Position numbers and translations under genes: made by a program. The notes beneath the pieces were generated by a model. That model did no database searches. It had not been told where the DNA came from and saw only the letters and a list, made by a program, of their open reading frames with translations. Source: Klebsormidium nitens (Eukaryota; Streptophyta; Klebsormidiophyceae; Klebsormidiales; Klebsormidiaceae). From it: a stretch of 64,000 bases of DNA. The DNA is taken from the NCBI GenBank assembly GCA_000708835.1, contig DF237164.1:1-64000 (forward strand), written 5' to 3'. Of the stretch, positions 23,201 through 34,586 are shown in pieces; the stretch's first letter is position 1, and each line of letters opens with the position of its first letter.

Positions 23201-24917
23201 TGAAAGTCTCAAATTGACTTTGTACCGAGTATCCCTTCCAGGCACGCCCGCGGCCCGCATGAAGCGCGTCCCCACGCAAGCCGTCAAGCAGCGCAGCCGG
23301 CAGCTGACGTCACTATTCGACTCGTTCGCGCCGTACAAGGACATGGAGGGCCGCGTGGAGCGCGTGTGGGTCACGGACACCGCCACCGACGGACACAAGC
23401 TGGTGAGGGCGTCCGAGTCTGACGTCAGCTTTCGTGGGACGGTTTGTGTGATTCTTCTTGGAGCCTCAGCCAACGGTGAAAAGCTGGGCGTCTGAAGCCG
23501 CTGACATCAGGTATCTGTAATCGGGCTTGAGTATGACTCTTTTTGTGAGACGCACCCAATGGTCAAAAGCTGGTGAGCGCGTCCGAAAACATGCCCCCAA
23601 CGTTCTGTAGCTGACGCACGCTTCTCCAACACCTCACGCCTCAGCTGACAGACTCGCAAAGGGCCTGGGGTTGGTCGAGAGGATCTGATGCACTTGAATC
23701 CACCGCTACTGGGGATAAAAGATTCGCCCGTTTAGCAATATCATAGCGGAGCTGGTGCCCGCTTGCAATCACTGCCATATCAGATATCCCTTGATCCCAC
23801 GCAGTCGGTTGACTCTGCTACCGACGCCCATTTCCTTCTGCTTCAGATTACCTTCCACGTTCCGTTTGCTTCATCAAAACGCTTCTTTCAGCCTTAAAGA
23901 GGGCGTCTAACCACGTGGTTCCGCGGCGGCCCCTTCGCAGAAGATCCTGTCCTCGTGTCGCCAAGAATCTGGTCACATGGTACCAAAAAAGCAACTTGGT
24001 ATGCGGGCATACGGGCTATGTGGTCCGTTACGGGTGACAGGACGCCCCTTTAACGCACATGAAATTTTGCGTTTCAGGTGGCCCACACCAAGAACTACAT
24101 CCAAGTCTTGCTCGAAGCTCAAGAAGGTCTCCTGGGCTCCAATGTGTACGTCCGCATCACCTCCGTCTCCCGGTGGTCCGTTACCGGGGAAGTCCTTGAA
24201 TTGCAGCCGGCTCAGACCCGACCGGTCGGTACCTCGTCAGTAGCAGAGCGACCGGTTGAGGCCTCATTGGTGGCAAAGCGACCGGTAGAAACTCCACCGA
24301 CTGAAAAGCGACCGGGAAAAGCTGCAACGGTGGCAACGCAAGATGGGGCGAAGCGACCGGTGGAGACACAACCGACTGGAAAGCGAACAGGAGAGAGCCA
24401 ACCGGTGGATGAGCGATCGGTAGAGGAGACATCGGGACCTTTGACAAGTGTCAAGACGGAAGAAGACCGAGAAACGGGGTCGTATGAAGGTATTAGGGGG
24501 CAGAACTCCGCAGTGGCGCGGGGCTTGGGGGTTTCGGATGGGGGGTGCGCATGCGGAAACGCCGAGACGTGCTGCTCGGCGGGCGAAGGGAACGGGCTGC
24601 TGGAAAGCGATGGCTGCTGTGGTGAGTCTCGATTCATTAGTGAGCGACAAGCAGAGGAAAAAAGCGCGGTAAGCGGGGGTGACGAAGAGCGGAAGGCCGA
24701 GGGGGGGGTGGAAGCGAGTCCGGTGAGTCACATAGGAGTAGAGGCGGAAACGGAGGCGGAAGGCGTAGAAACCTCAGAAGCGTGGCTGCCAAAGAAGTCT
24801 GACGTGGTGCTGGGTAGTCCGTTTCTGGGGAGCGCTGTCGACCTTCTACTCGTAGGGGGGATCGCGATCGGGATCGCTGGGCTCGTAGCGACAGGCTATC
24901 TGTGGACTTACAGCTAA
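17273..24917 (+). CDS. CDKAL1: CDKAL1-type tRNA-t6A37 methylthiotransferase
   Basis: Nine exons close in phase to 719 aa: 17273-17482, 17845-17936, 18491-18740, 19392-19587, 21253-21461, 22100-22208, 22639-22731, 23242-23402, 24078-24917. The enzyme belongs to the radical-SAM MTTase family, which converts t6A37 to ms2t6A in tRNA-Lys(UUU). Visible are the N-terminal cluster cysteines ([34 protein letters not shown]), the SAM-cluster motif [16 protein letters not shown], and the signatures [39 protein letters not shown] and [18 protein letters not shown], then a TRAM-like region. The C-terminus is a long Arg-Pro-Val-rich linker (about residues 490-690) and a final hydrophobic segment ([20 protein letters not shown]), so it is probably tail-anchored in the ER membrane as in animal CDKAL1. 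Upstream introns hold degenerate copies of exon 5 and downstream copies of the exon 8 end. Confidence 0.93.
20561..21252 (+). repeat. Tandem array of degenerate exon-5 acceptor copies (CDKAL1 gene)
   Basis: Four copies precede the working exon 5. Their acceptor-exon boundaries fall at 20592, 20773, 20938 and 21099, with the true one at 21253; spacing is 181, 165, 161 and 154 bp. Each unit holds gctgacgtca or a variant, a short pyrimidine run, cag (aag in copy 3) and about 100 bp like the exon head, which in the true exon starts GCCGCGACATCGGCACC. Translated, copy 1 gives [20 protein letters not shown] before a stop, and copy 3 gives [20 protein letters not shown] and [15 protein letters not shown]. 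Copies 2 and 4 have substitutions or small deletions (copy 4 reads ggccgcaacatagc). They lie within the 1,665-bp intron 4. Confidence 0.9.
23380..23590 (+). repeat. Tandem donor-side copies of exon 8 end (CDKAL1 gene)
   Basis: The true exon 8 ends acggacacaagctg and meets gtgagggcgtccgagtc at 23403. Two diverged copies follow: caacggtgaaaagctg with ggcgtctgaag (donor lost) near 23486, and aatggtcaaaagctg with gtgagcgcgtccgaaa at 23573, which keeps a consensus donor. Spacing is about 84-86 bp. The third copy is a plausible decoy or alternative 5' splice site. Confidence 0.75.
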
Positions 24918-24924
24918 GCCGTCT

Positions 24925-26159
24925 TTAGCACCGTCCGCCTGATTGACACGCTGCGGGAATGATTCCACCGCCCCCTCGGATGCATTGCCAGAAGTGCTTA
25001 AGTCTATTCATGTCCTGACGGTTCTTGTATAGAAGAATGAGCGCGTTCCAATACTGCTGCCTTCTGCGTGCATCAATCTCAGTTGAATATCCGGAATTTA
25101 CGGTCGGACACTCACACTGGAAATAAACTCAATTTATCGGACTAGCTTGACTTGCAAATTAGTAGCACGACAGATGATTACGCATGTGGAACGGCATGCC
25201 TTACGCATCTATTAAAAGGTGACGGGCTAGTATACATGCTATTGTGTGCTCTGAGGATGACGGCCATCATTATGTGACGTACAGCTGCATAATATGTGTC
25301 GTATGCAGGATTCTACGTACTCAAGCGAGGCGCCCCATGCACATGTGTGCTAGCATCCGAGTCTAGCAAACAACCTTTGGCCGTGCGGGCATGGATTGCC
25401 TGCATGACGGTACAGCGCGCTCCTTCATGCAATCCCGACAATTAGCAGTGCAACGACGGTGGGCCCATGATGATGCTCACGCAGAGCTTTCAATTGCAAC
25501 GATCTTGCGTTTCTTGCTTGTGCACCTCGATCGGAAGATCGAGTCGAGTCCAGTACTGGTACCGCTTTGGCATGCATGGTGATTGAAGACCTCTCCCCGG
25601 GCCAGTTGACAACGCCAGGTGACGTGCCGAGGGACTCGGTAGGTTCTCGAACAGCCCGGCCAGTAGAGTTGTACACTGACATAAAGCCCTCAGACTTTGA
25701 GGGTGCCGACCGGGGCGCACTTTCGGACCCTCCCGGGGCATAACCGACGTGGCCGGGAGTCGGCGCGAGTCACCGGCGGTCAGCCCCTAGCACGGGTCAC
25801 GCGCCGGAACGTGACCAGCCGCTCCGTTCAGGACCAATCAGCGCTTGCTTTTGACAGGAGCACGAGCGCGCCCTCCCGTGTCGCGATCCTTTGAAAAGGT
25901 GTCTGACTCTGAACAAAAGTTCTTGCATGTGCGCAAAAGCCTAGGCCCAGGGTCAAACGCTGGTTGATCCTCTTCACTATTTGTTGTAGAAGCTGCCTGC
26001 GGGCTGCTGTTAGACACGTCACGCTGCCAATGAGAGCAGCTGAGACATCTTGCACAGACATCAGCAGCTTGCTTTTAACGACAATCTGAACAAAAGCAAA
26101 GAGTCTGAGGCGCTTCTTGAGAAGGCTTCCCAAAAGATCCAAAACGTGTTGAGTCAATC
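24925..26159. other. Intergenic region between methylthiotransferase and unknown gene
   Basis: No coding family seen. About 25680-25880 is G+C-rich, with several accgg/ccgg words, and could be promoter-proximal for the gene at 26160. The word ctgaacaaaag appears at about 25910 and 26090, and again at about 26444 in the following intron. Confidence 0.35.
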
Positions 26160-27732
26160 ATGGCGTTGCAGGGCCATCAGCAGCGTTGCGCTAAGCAGGA
26201 AAGGGAAGCAATAAGCGCGTTTTTCGATGGAAAACTATCCCCCCAAACAGTTGACCTCCTTGTCCATGGAGGCTTCACAGCCTCCGTCTTTCAACGGCTC
26301 AGGAAACATGAGCTGCCAACGCTATCTCGTGTCTTGAATGAGCTCCACATCAAGCTCTCTGACCAAGAAAGAGAGGCCATGGAGCAATGCGCTGAATGGA
26401 ACTCTATCCCAGGTGAGGGGTGGAAGAGAAGGCTGCACAAATTCTGAACAAAAGTTGGGTGCTTGGATCTAAGGTGACGACGTATGTTTCTCCAGAAAAG
26501 TACCCCACAATCTGCTGTAAACATCCGTGGAATGTCAGAAAAACTTGTTGAGACTCTTACTGGCCAGACAGATTTTGTCCAAGTTTCATCTTCCATGTTC
26601 CACGAATGTTCCGAGGAGATTCGTTACAAAAGTTCCTGGCTTTGTACAGACTCGCTTTCTCTCGGGGCTGGTTGAAACTAAGTGAAATGTAGAGGGAGCA
26701 GGGCTGAGCAGACGTCAAATCATCTTCATGCTTCCTGATCCATATGTCTCTGCTGTTTCAGAAATTCTATAAACGCTGTTGATTCGCATTCCAGAAGTTT
26801 AGTGGGATTGGCAGAACAAATACTGGGATCTGCACTACTTCATTTCTTTCACTGATACCTGCATCCAGATCGAGTCAATCCTTGCAGGGGTCTCATCAAA
26901 GTTGTTCCAAAGCAGGCCTCTGAGCCCCCAAAGCGACGTTCCTTGCAACACGAAGTCAGCTTGAAACAAGAGATAAAGAGTTGTCCCAGATTGCACCGTT
27001 TTCCCCTCAGCGGGTTCAAAATCATTGAAGTTCGTTCCAGCCGCCAACCAATGATTATCAAGTGGGCACCTTGTTCTTTTGTTCCAGCCTCTTGTCACAG
27101 AAGGGCCGTTGCCGTTTTCCAGAAAAAGGGTGTCCCTTCAACCTTTTGAAGTCAACAATTCCCATCGTGGAACCCGCTGCTTTGAGAGGTCCAAGACACG
27201 CCTTCCTTATCTTGCAATATCATCTGCTTCTGCTGACTTGTCCTTGCCATGTGACCCTTTCATTCCAGTGCCGAGCGGGGAGAAAAGTACGTGCCAAGGA
27301 AGCGTTGTTCGACCCGACGAGCAGGAGCTCGTAAAGTATCGCCAGAGGGCCTCTGGTTGGGTTGACAAGGACCGTTACTTAAGCGAGTACCTGGCATTCG
27401 AAGGCCAGGCATCCTACGGGCAGGAAGTGGACATCGAAGCAGGGTGGGGCGCTTCTCGTGACGAGAAACAAACTTCGAATGACATGGGAGACCAACCGGG
27501 TTGTTTGCGACTTGGCCCACTCTTCTTGACAAAGGATGACAGGCACTTGAGCTTTGCTTTGCAAGAGGTGGACGCGGACTCGGATCCACAAGCTAAAGAG
27601 TTCGACCGCCTCATCGTGAACGCTGCCATGGCAACTAGGGAGCTGAATACGATTCTGAAGGCAGGAGCGTCTGATCGGCCGCGCCAAAGGAAGACGTACG
27701 ATCCATCAAGAGTGCTGTTTGTTCGTTCGTAA
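26160..27732 (+). CDS. Unknown protein, two exons, 238 aa
   Basis: Exon 26160-26412 ends at a good donor (GTGAGG) in phase 1. Exon 27269-27732 begins after cattccag and restores the frame, giving 238 codons plus TAA. The N-terminal third is helical and charged (QEREAISAFFDGKLSPQTVD, LPTLSRVLNELHIKLSDQER). The second part is acidic and hydrophilic (VDIEAGWGASRDEK) and the C-terminus is basic (DRPRQRKTYDPSRVLFVRS). No signal peptide or membrane segment is visible. I do not recognise a domain. It lies close to the ankyrin gene in the same orientation; no functional link can be claimed. Exon pairing rests on phase and splice consensus only. Confidence 0.6.
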
Positions 27733-28622
27733 GTGGGGGTCAGAGAACGCGGTCGTGAACGTTGGCAAAGCAGACAAACTGTATCGCCAGAAGTCAAACA
27801 GCGGATCTCTATTTATGAATTGCGAGTAACAGTGATTGAAAGCATGCAGCCTTCAGAAACTTTGCCGCTTCGCATGAGAGAGAGGTGGCACGCGTGTCAA
27901 ATAAGATGATGAAAATGCCGCCTGGCAGCTGCAGATTCTACGACGCCTCTGCTTCACAAATGCACGATGAGCTCGCACCGATTTTCGAGTCTGTAACGGT
28001 GCAAGAATGATATAGCATATACACAGGCCCAATCAACGCTCAAACCGAAGAGTGATCAATTGCAGATGGAGGTCGAGCGTGTATATAATCTTACATGCAT
28101 GATACGCGGAGACTTGTTCAAAACATACTCGTGTGGCAGTCAGCCTTGTTGCAAGCCGTGCCAAATTCATCGTGTTGCACGTAACCCGTATCCATCGTAA
28201 GCGCTCGCTGGTCGAGAGAGCCCATAATACGTCTTTCAGCTTTCAGTGCTAAGTAGCTTGGACGTGGTGCTGAAGCTGGGTGGCGCTACCAACTTGCAAA
28301 ACCCTGGCCACCGCCTGCCGTCCGTCTAAGAAGATCTGGCACAAGCTCCGTCCATTGCCAGCGGCACTTCGCGGCGGCCGCGCATCACTGACTCTGAGCG
28401 GAGGGCGGCCGCCCGTTGCACGCGTCCTGGTACCGACCGGCCGCGCCGGACCATGTAAGTCCTGACCTGAACCCTGCGTAAACCTCTCGCCCCACGAAAG
28501 GCCGGCCGCGGACTAATCTGACCGCGGGCCGCGTTACGACAAACGGTTATCCTTGTTGGCCTGGAAGGTCACTGCGCCGCAAAGGCGCATTGCCCTAGTG
28601 TCCTTCGTCACAGAAAAGCAGA
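27733..28622. other. Intergenic region upstream of the ankyrin gene
   Basis: No gene seen. A G+C-rich patch at 28340-28530 contains two gcggccgc palindromes close together (about 28374-28415) and is likely promoter or 5' leader for the gene starting at 28623. Confidence 0.35.
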
Positions 28623-31600
28623 ATGGGTTCAAACACGTTCCACCAGGGTGCCTTGAAATTTGCTGGAGGCAAGACGCTCAACATCCTTCAGTATTGCTAT
28701 CTGATGCTTTTCTGGGGAACAAACCGGCTCAAGCGAAATAAGGAGAGTCTGGAAAGCTACCCAGATCCTATCCGAGAGTCCGTCGGCCTTCCTCTTGGTC
28801 CTGAAAACGCCTTCTTTGTGAGCTCGAAAGAGTTTCTTGATCTACCAAAAGAAATGCAGGTGAGAGTGCATTTTAGCAAACGGCTTTGTTCAGCTTCTGC
28901 AGGGACTCAGAATCTGAAGCTGATCGCTTGCTAATGCTCAGATAGCAGCCTTCACGAATGCTTACTGGCTCAAGGATAGGGGTTGCTAGCTCCGTGCAGT
29001 GAAGCATGATGTTAAAATTCGGGTAGAGAAATCAAAGCGTTGATTCTTCGATGTCTGATAGGGTGTCACATCCTGGGCACGTTTCTGGTCTCAATTTGTT
29101 GTTCATGTAGAGGCACAGAGAAGATTGAGGAGAAAAAGAATGGATATTCAGGTAGGCGTTTATGCAGATCCTAATGGTTACAGAGCTCACGGAAAATTGA
29201 TTTTCTCATTTGAGAGGAATCACAAGGAAGCGACCAGTAAAGCTCAAGAAGTGGCACAAGTGGCACTATCGTTGAACTTCATCCCCTGTGAATATAGCTT
29301 GACAACAACTTCAATCCTTTTCAGCCCTTCTCAGTATTGCCAGGAATCACAAGCATTCTCGCTAAGTAGTTCCTCAAGAAATTGAAAGGAAAGGAGCGAA
29401 CGCCGTTTGGGAGCTTCTCCAGGGCAAAGCATCTTCAGCAAGTTAGCTTCTACCTGGTGCAGCTCAAAAAAGCTCGAACAGACTGGAAGATGTCCATTTA
29501 CGCTTTCTTGCAGGATCGGTTTCTTCAGACACAGAAGTTTGAAGAGGTATGGGACAGCGACGTGGGACTTGAGCTCAACAGTGACGGGCGTAAGGAGAGA
29601 GCGGAGCTCTTCCAGAACATGACTGCAAACGACTGGGTGCCTATGAAAGATGGATCAGGGCTGGAGTGGAAAAGGGTCGAGAGGTCATACTACGGTGAAT
29701 TTTGGACCAATTGGATTGCCGTCAACATATTGAGACCATGGGGCTTGTGCTTGGAAGGAGAGGTATGGTATCAAGGTAAGCAACGCATGTCCAAGGGACC
29801 GCTTTGCGGATCAGTTGGTCGTCCTCTCCAAGCATCGAGAGTGTTCAAAGCTTGTCCTGGGCTACTAAAGAATGGATCTATCTAGAGTCAAATGAATCAG
29901 AGATTGTGCAGCAGAGTATGACCATACTGGTGGCTCTCAATGTGGTCACGAAAGCATGTTCTACTGATCCCAGAACCTCTGACCTTCAAGTCATTGATGT
30001 TCACTTTGCGAAGTCGCTGCTTGCCCTCAGGATTTCAAGATCTGTCGTCCCTGCCTTTTTTAACGGCTGAGCTCCGCCACTTGGACCTGAATACACTGCT
30101 GCTCCTCAAATTCTCACGCAGGGGAGGAACACGATGACACCGGCAGACTAGTCGCACTCGAGGACGGCTCCATTGTGAAACAGGAGGCTTGCTCTGGTGA
30201 GATCCACAACATGCTCGGCGCAGCTGCGAGCAACGACGTGGAGCTGGCCAAGACTTTACCGCGCGAGCAACTCACGTTGAAGGACGCGTTTGGCAGGACG
30301 CCCCTCATGCTGGCCGCTTTTTTCAAAGCCTATGAGATGCTCGACTGGCTGAGCGGTCAGTTGCGAGGAGACGAGTGGCAACTGGACGCGCAGTACACTC
30401 AACTGGCAAGTGTTCGGCGCATTCCCTATGTGTCTGCTTGCATTCAGATTTATCGATTTGCATCTTCGACTACACGGAGACTTGGGGTTCCTTTTGAGGT
30501 TGGATAACCGTAAGGTAACTGCTTGCGTCAGATAAAGTTAAATGCTGCTCAATTGACTCCATTACGATAATAGTTCGCTCAAGCGGGCACCTCTTTGCCT
30601 ACCTTCGATTACAACGACAGTCGACTCAACTTTTTTGTGAAGATATTCTGTCTCATGTATTCTACTGTACATTACAAGCTCTGTCCTGGTGTTGACCGTT
30701 GTCGAAGCAAGCTTTACAAACCTGTCATAGTTAGCGTCTTTCTAACCGCGAAAGATAGTCAGGTGGGACGCAAAAGGGCCCTTTCGAGCCAGCTGACCTC
30801 AGACAGCCCGGAATTTGTGCACAGTTCAGGGACCTCGAGAACATGAATGAAAATGGAAACATGACAAAGTTTGTCTTTTGAATGCAGCCTACCCATTGGC
30901 ACGCGCAGCCCGATTACGACTCCGCCACCCTCTTCCACTTTCTGGCCGACCTCGACCCGTCAAATCCGACAGTCCCCCGCCTTCTAAAACGACTAACAAA
31001 CGCCGGTGTTGAGCCAAGCATGCTGGAGGGGTTTGCGTATTTTTCTCTCAGGGAAGATTCCTGGCACAACCCTTTGACCTGCGCCGTCTTCTCGGAGAAC
31101 CTCCCCGTCACCGAGTTCTTGCTGGCTCACGGGGCGGATCCGAATTGCGTCCACTATGACCGCATCCGTATCATTGGCTTGCCATATTACGGTCCGCAAA
31201 TGTCCTGCGCCTCGTGGCCACTCGTCCACGCGGCGACGCGCGCGGAGACGCGCTTTGTGAAGCTGCTGCTCGCGCACGGCGCGAGCGCGCACGTGGAGAG
31301 AAAGCCCGCTTTCTACTGCGAGGACGAGACGCATACCGAGGCCTTCAGTTGCGGCGCGTGGGGGCGAGCCCCGGGCGTCATGACGCCGTTGCACTTTGCG
31401 GCTTACAACGGCAGTTTCGAGAGCGTGCGCGCGCTCGTCCTGCACGGAGCCGACTTTACGAAACGGTGCATCTTCTCTGGAAAGGACGCGGTTCAGTTTC
31501 TGAGGACGCCGAGAGAAACGGTCGAAGAGGGGTTGAGGGCAGAGCACGGTACGTTCAATAGAGATCAGCCGTTCGACGAGAGCCTCGTAGCTGGGTCGTT

Positions 31601-31745
31601 GATCGAGTACGACAGAGCAGTCCGTGAAGCCGTGCGCGTGCGAAGGCTGTTAGTGCTTGGTTGCCTCCGAGCTTGCAAGCCGAGAGATTTCTCAGATGAA
31701 GTTCTTGCTGCTATCTTTCAAGTCGCAAATCTTACCTATCCATAG
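28623..31745 (+). CDS. Ankyrin-repeat protein with unassigned N-terminal domain, 604 aa
   Basis: Five exons close in phase: 28623-28859, 29113-29151, 29379-29775, 30122-30405 and 30888-31745. The first about 220 residues have no domain I recognise (MGSNTFHQGALKFAGG; SMALL basic patch AQRRLRRKRMD; aromatic-rich EFWTNWIAVNILRPWG). Ankyrin-type repeats follow: HNMLGAAASNDVELAK...DAFGRTPLMLAAFFKAYEML, then LTCAVFSENLPVTEFLLAHG, HAATRAETRFVKLLLAHGAS and MTPLHFAAYNGSFESVRALV with LHGADFTKR. Ankyrin repeats bind other proteins; no catalytic domain is visible. Exon 4 appears to end at a GC donor (CTG|GCAAGT), which keeps phase with the next exon. The shortest exon (39 bp) and the exon 3 acceptor are the least certain parts. 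Confidence 0.75.
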
Positions 31746-32576
31746 CTGACTTGTGGTCCTCTTCACGGCCCTCTTTCTTAACAAGAAAAGATGGACTTTG
31801 ATTAGCAGTCTGTCAAACAAGCGTTTGCAGTTTGTAAAACGAAGTAGGTGGGATGGTGTTTCGAAGCACTGTTGTTCCAGCAAAGAATGTGTATCAACGG
31901 CTAGAGATTATTTTGGAGCGCCGTGGCTGCTGAGTCAAACAATTCAACACCGTTCAAACGGGGTTCAAACACTATGGATTGGCCGGAGTGTGAAAGCATG
32001 TTGCAGGATTGTCGTGATGCAGGCAATGAGGCTACAAAAACCATACGTTATGCAGCTCGAACTACATGATCCGAACCGGATTGCAATCCAGCATATCTAT
32101 TCACCTGTCCCCTACTACCTGTCCTTATAACTCTCCTTAGATGTATTGTAGAACCTGGGCTTCAATGAAAACAATTAACCTCTGCATGATCCGCTGACGA
32201 GGATTTCGGGATCAGTGCACGTCTTGATGGACAATTGGATGTGCAGATTATACCCATTGCTCCTTTGCCATGGTCCCATGGCCAAACGTGTATGACTGTG
32301 TATGCATGATAGGTATCATGATATCACCGGTACTACCGGTATCCCGGTACCAATGTCGTGCAGTCGCGTATGCCGGTACCCCCGGGCCCGGTTCCGCTGA
32401 GCGATGATCAGCCGCGCGTGCGCACCGCGGCACGCGCGCATTATCAAGACCTGTGATCGTTGAAGGGTTGCTCTGCTCCTGAGCTCCATTCATTTTCTTG
32501 CCAGTGTCGGGCAAAAGGTGCTTGCCGTAAGGAGGGCTGTGAGTTGCCCCGGTGATCATCGCTGGTGGTGCTGCCA
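31746..32576. other. Intergenic region between ankyrin and Dabb genes
   Basis: No gene seen. At about 32310-32390 there is a cluster of accggt/ggtacc palindromes (atatcaccggtactaccggt then atcccggtacc) that could be part of the Dabb gene's upstream region. Confidence 0.3.
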
Positions 32577-33059
32577 ATGTCTTGGTGCGTTCAATCTTTG
32601 GGGATCTCGCGCAGCTACCTTGTAAGTCCACGTTTGCGGCCCCTCCCGTCCGGCTGCCGCCCTACCACCACGCTCGTTCGGCGGGCATTCGCAAGGCAGG
32701 GCGCCACCGCTCGTGCGGTGGCAGAGAAACAAGAGATGTTCCGCCACGTTGTGCTGCTCACAGTGAACGGAGATGCTGATGTGGAACGGATAGTCAGAGA
32801 GCTGAACGGTCTCCCTCAGGTCATCCCCGAGCTGCTCAGTTACAGTGCGGGCCGCGACGCAGGCATGGCTCCTGGCAATGCAAGCATCGCAGTGGTGGCC
32901 GACTTTAAAAATGTTGAGGATTATGTCAAGTACCGGGACCACGCGGAGCACCAGCGCATCATCGCTGAGCTCATCAAGCCCTTCTCCACAGGCCGCACCG
33001 CTGTGCAGTACGAGATCCCTGCAGAGAAGGTGCAGGGGGGGCCGGAAGGCACAAAGTGA
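32577..33059 (+). CDS. Stress-responsive alpha/beta-barrel (Dabb) domain protein, 160 aa
   Basis: A single open exon from ATG at 32577 to TGA at 33059. Residues about 1-55 are rich in Ser, Arg and Ala with few acids (MSWCVQSLGISRSYL...RRAFARQGATARAVAEK), typical of a plastid or mitochondrial transit peptide. The Dabb domain follows from about residue 58: MFRHVVLLTVNGDADVERIV, ELNGLPQVIPELLSYSAGRD, ASIAVVADFKNVEDYVKYRD, and H-x-x-H-type HAEHQRIIAELIKPF. Family members are small dimeric ferredoxin-like proteins, some catalysing polyketide cyclisation and many of unknown stress-related role; no specific reaction can be assigned here. A GTG lies in frame 12 bp upstream, but ATG is preferred. Confidence 0.85.
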   Translation: MSWCVQSLGISRSYLVSPRLRPLPSGCRPTTTLVRRAFARQGATARAVAEKQEMFRHVVLLTVNGDADVERIVRELNGLPQVIPELLSYSAGRDAGMAPGNASIAVVADFKNVEDYVKYRDHAEHQRIIAELIKPFSTGRTAVQYEIPAEKVQGGPEGTK

Positions 33060-34586
33060 GGTGCGGCATTCTGGCCACAATAGGTAGTATGGAGCAAGCG
33101 CGTCCGTTGTGTGTTACACTCATGGCTGGAGTCTTGCAATGTTTCAACGTCAGAGAAAACTTCCATGGTAAAGTTGCAGAATTGCTGGTACTTCTGGTCT
33201 TTGAGCAGGACACGGGTGCAGCGTTGATCATAGTATTGCAGGGACTTTTACATTGGGGCTAGTCTAAAGTGCCCTTGTCTCTTTGGCTTTCTAATTGCAG
33301 GGGCATCGCCAAGCAATGTGCGAGAATTTGAGCAGGGGGATATCCGTGAACATGCGTTTAAACCTTCCGCTGTAGGTTGTGGTTCCTTTCCCTTGCTGAT
33401 CGGATTGAGGAGGGTGCTAAAGCTAAGCACTCTTGTTGATGTGTGGGCAATCTAACTTGTTTTGGAATTTAAGCCCTGCTCAAAAAGTAGCGGAATGGTG
33501 GCACTGAAGTGAAATGTAGCACTGGGGTATTGCATACCACTGGGGTATTGCATCTTAGTCGAATCAGAAAAGATGGCCGATGTGATCGCACACGTACTTC
33601 CAGGTTAGATCCCAAGTATATTCATTATTGAAAGCTTTGGGTCATCGCATGCTGGGCTTGGTTTGATTCAGCTCATGGGATCTTCAATGTCCCAGCTAGG
33701 GCATAAATTGCGGTTGAACTGGCTTTGAAATGTACAGTGACGCGTTAAACCACCGTCATGTTTCTAGTCCGGAGTCCCCGTTCGATCAAGTGTTCTTCAG
33801 CTTAAGTGTGCGATCCCGCGTTGCTAGTTTTGACAAATTTTCAGCTGGGCTTGTCCTTCTCATGGGCGACCGTATGTCCATCTGACTCATGCTAGCAGAA
33901 GAAGTATACATTCAAGTTGAAATCTCATATTAAGTAGACCTTGGTGCTTGGCGGCCCAGTGCAATTGAAAGCAGTCAGGGTTCATCATTCAATGCCTACG
34001 TTGATCATGTGACTGTTGTTTTGAGGAGTACGAACTCACACGGCTGCCGCCGGCATCCGGATCGAGCTTGTATGTTGAAAATCTCTATGCTCAGGCTGTA
34101 TACTAGCAGTCTGAGTAAGATCGACCGTTGTGTCATATGCAGAAGTTCGAATGCAAGAGCGATCCCCGCCTACCATACCTTTGTATCTAATTGGCCGCCT
34201 TAGCCATTGTGATCGAAAGGCCCAATATGACGAACTATCAAAAAATGACATGAGTTCTCATCACGTGTGTCATCAAAGACACATCGCCACAACCTTTTGC
34301 TCTTCCACAGGCGCCCAATCTCACTTGCGCTAAAATGTCAAGCATGGTGAACAGCGATTCGTGCTCATGCAATCGCTTGCTGTGCCGTCACGACGAATGA
34401 ATCAAGGGTGCTACTCAAGTTACCTCCACAACATGATTCAGTCAGACAGGGGGACCATATGTGGATGCCATCATTGCAATGCAATGGTTCGGAGACTGAA
34501 CCACACGGATCACGAGCTCAAACAAAGCTTAAGACGTGCCAGCAATGTGTTTGTAGCTTTCGCGCCGACTTCGTTGAGTCCCACTG
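33060..34586. other. Convergent intergenic region between Dabb and SEC11 genes
   Basis: No gene seen. It carries a short direct repeat, cactggggtattgcat, twice near 33520-33552. It should contain the 3' ends of both convergent transcripts. Confidence 0.35.

Noticed and set aside
24181-24731. Several minus-strand frames over the methylthiotransferase C-terminus
   Set aside because: They mirror the repetitive linker of the real gene on the plus strand.
26484-26675. Possible middle exon of the 26.2-kb gene
   Set aside because: Its frame does not fit the phase of exon 1, while direct joining of exon 1 to 27269 closes the frame.
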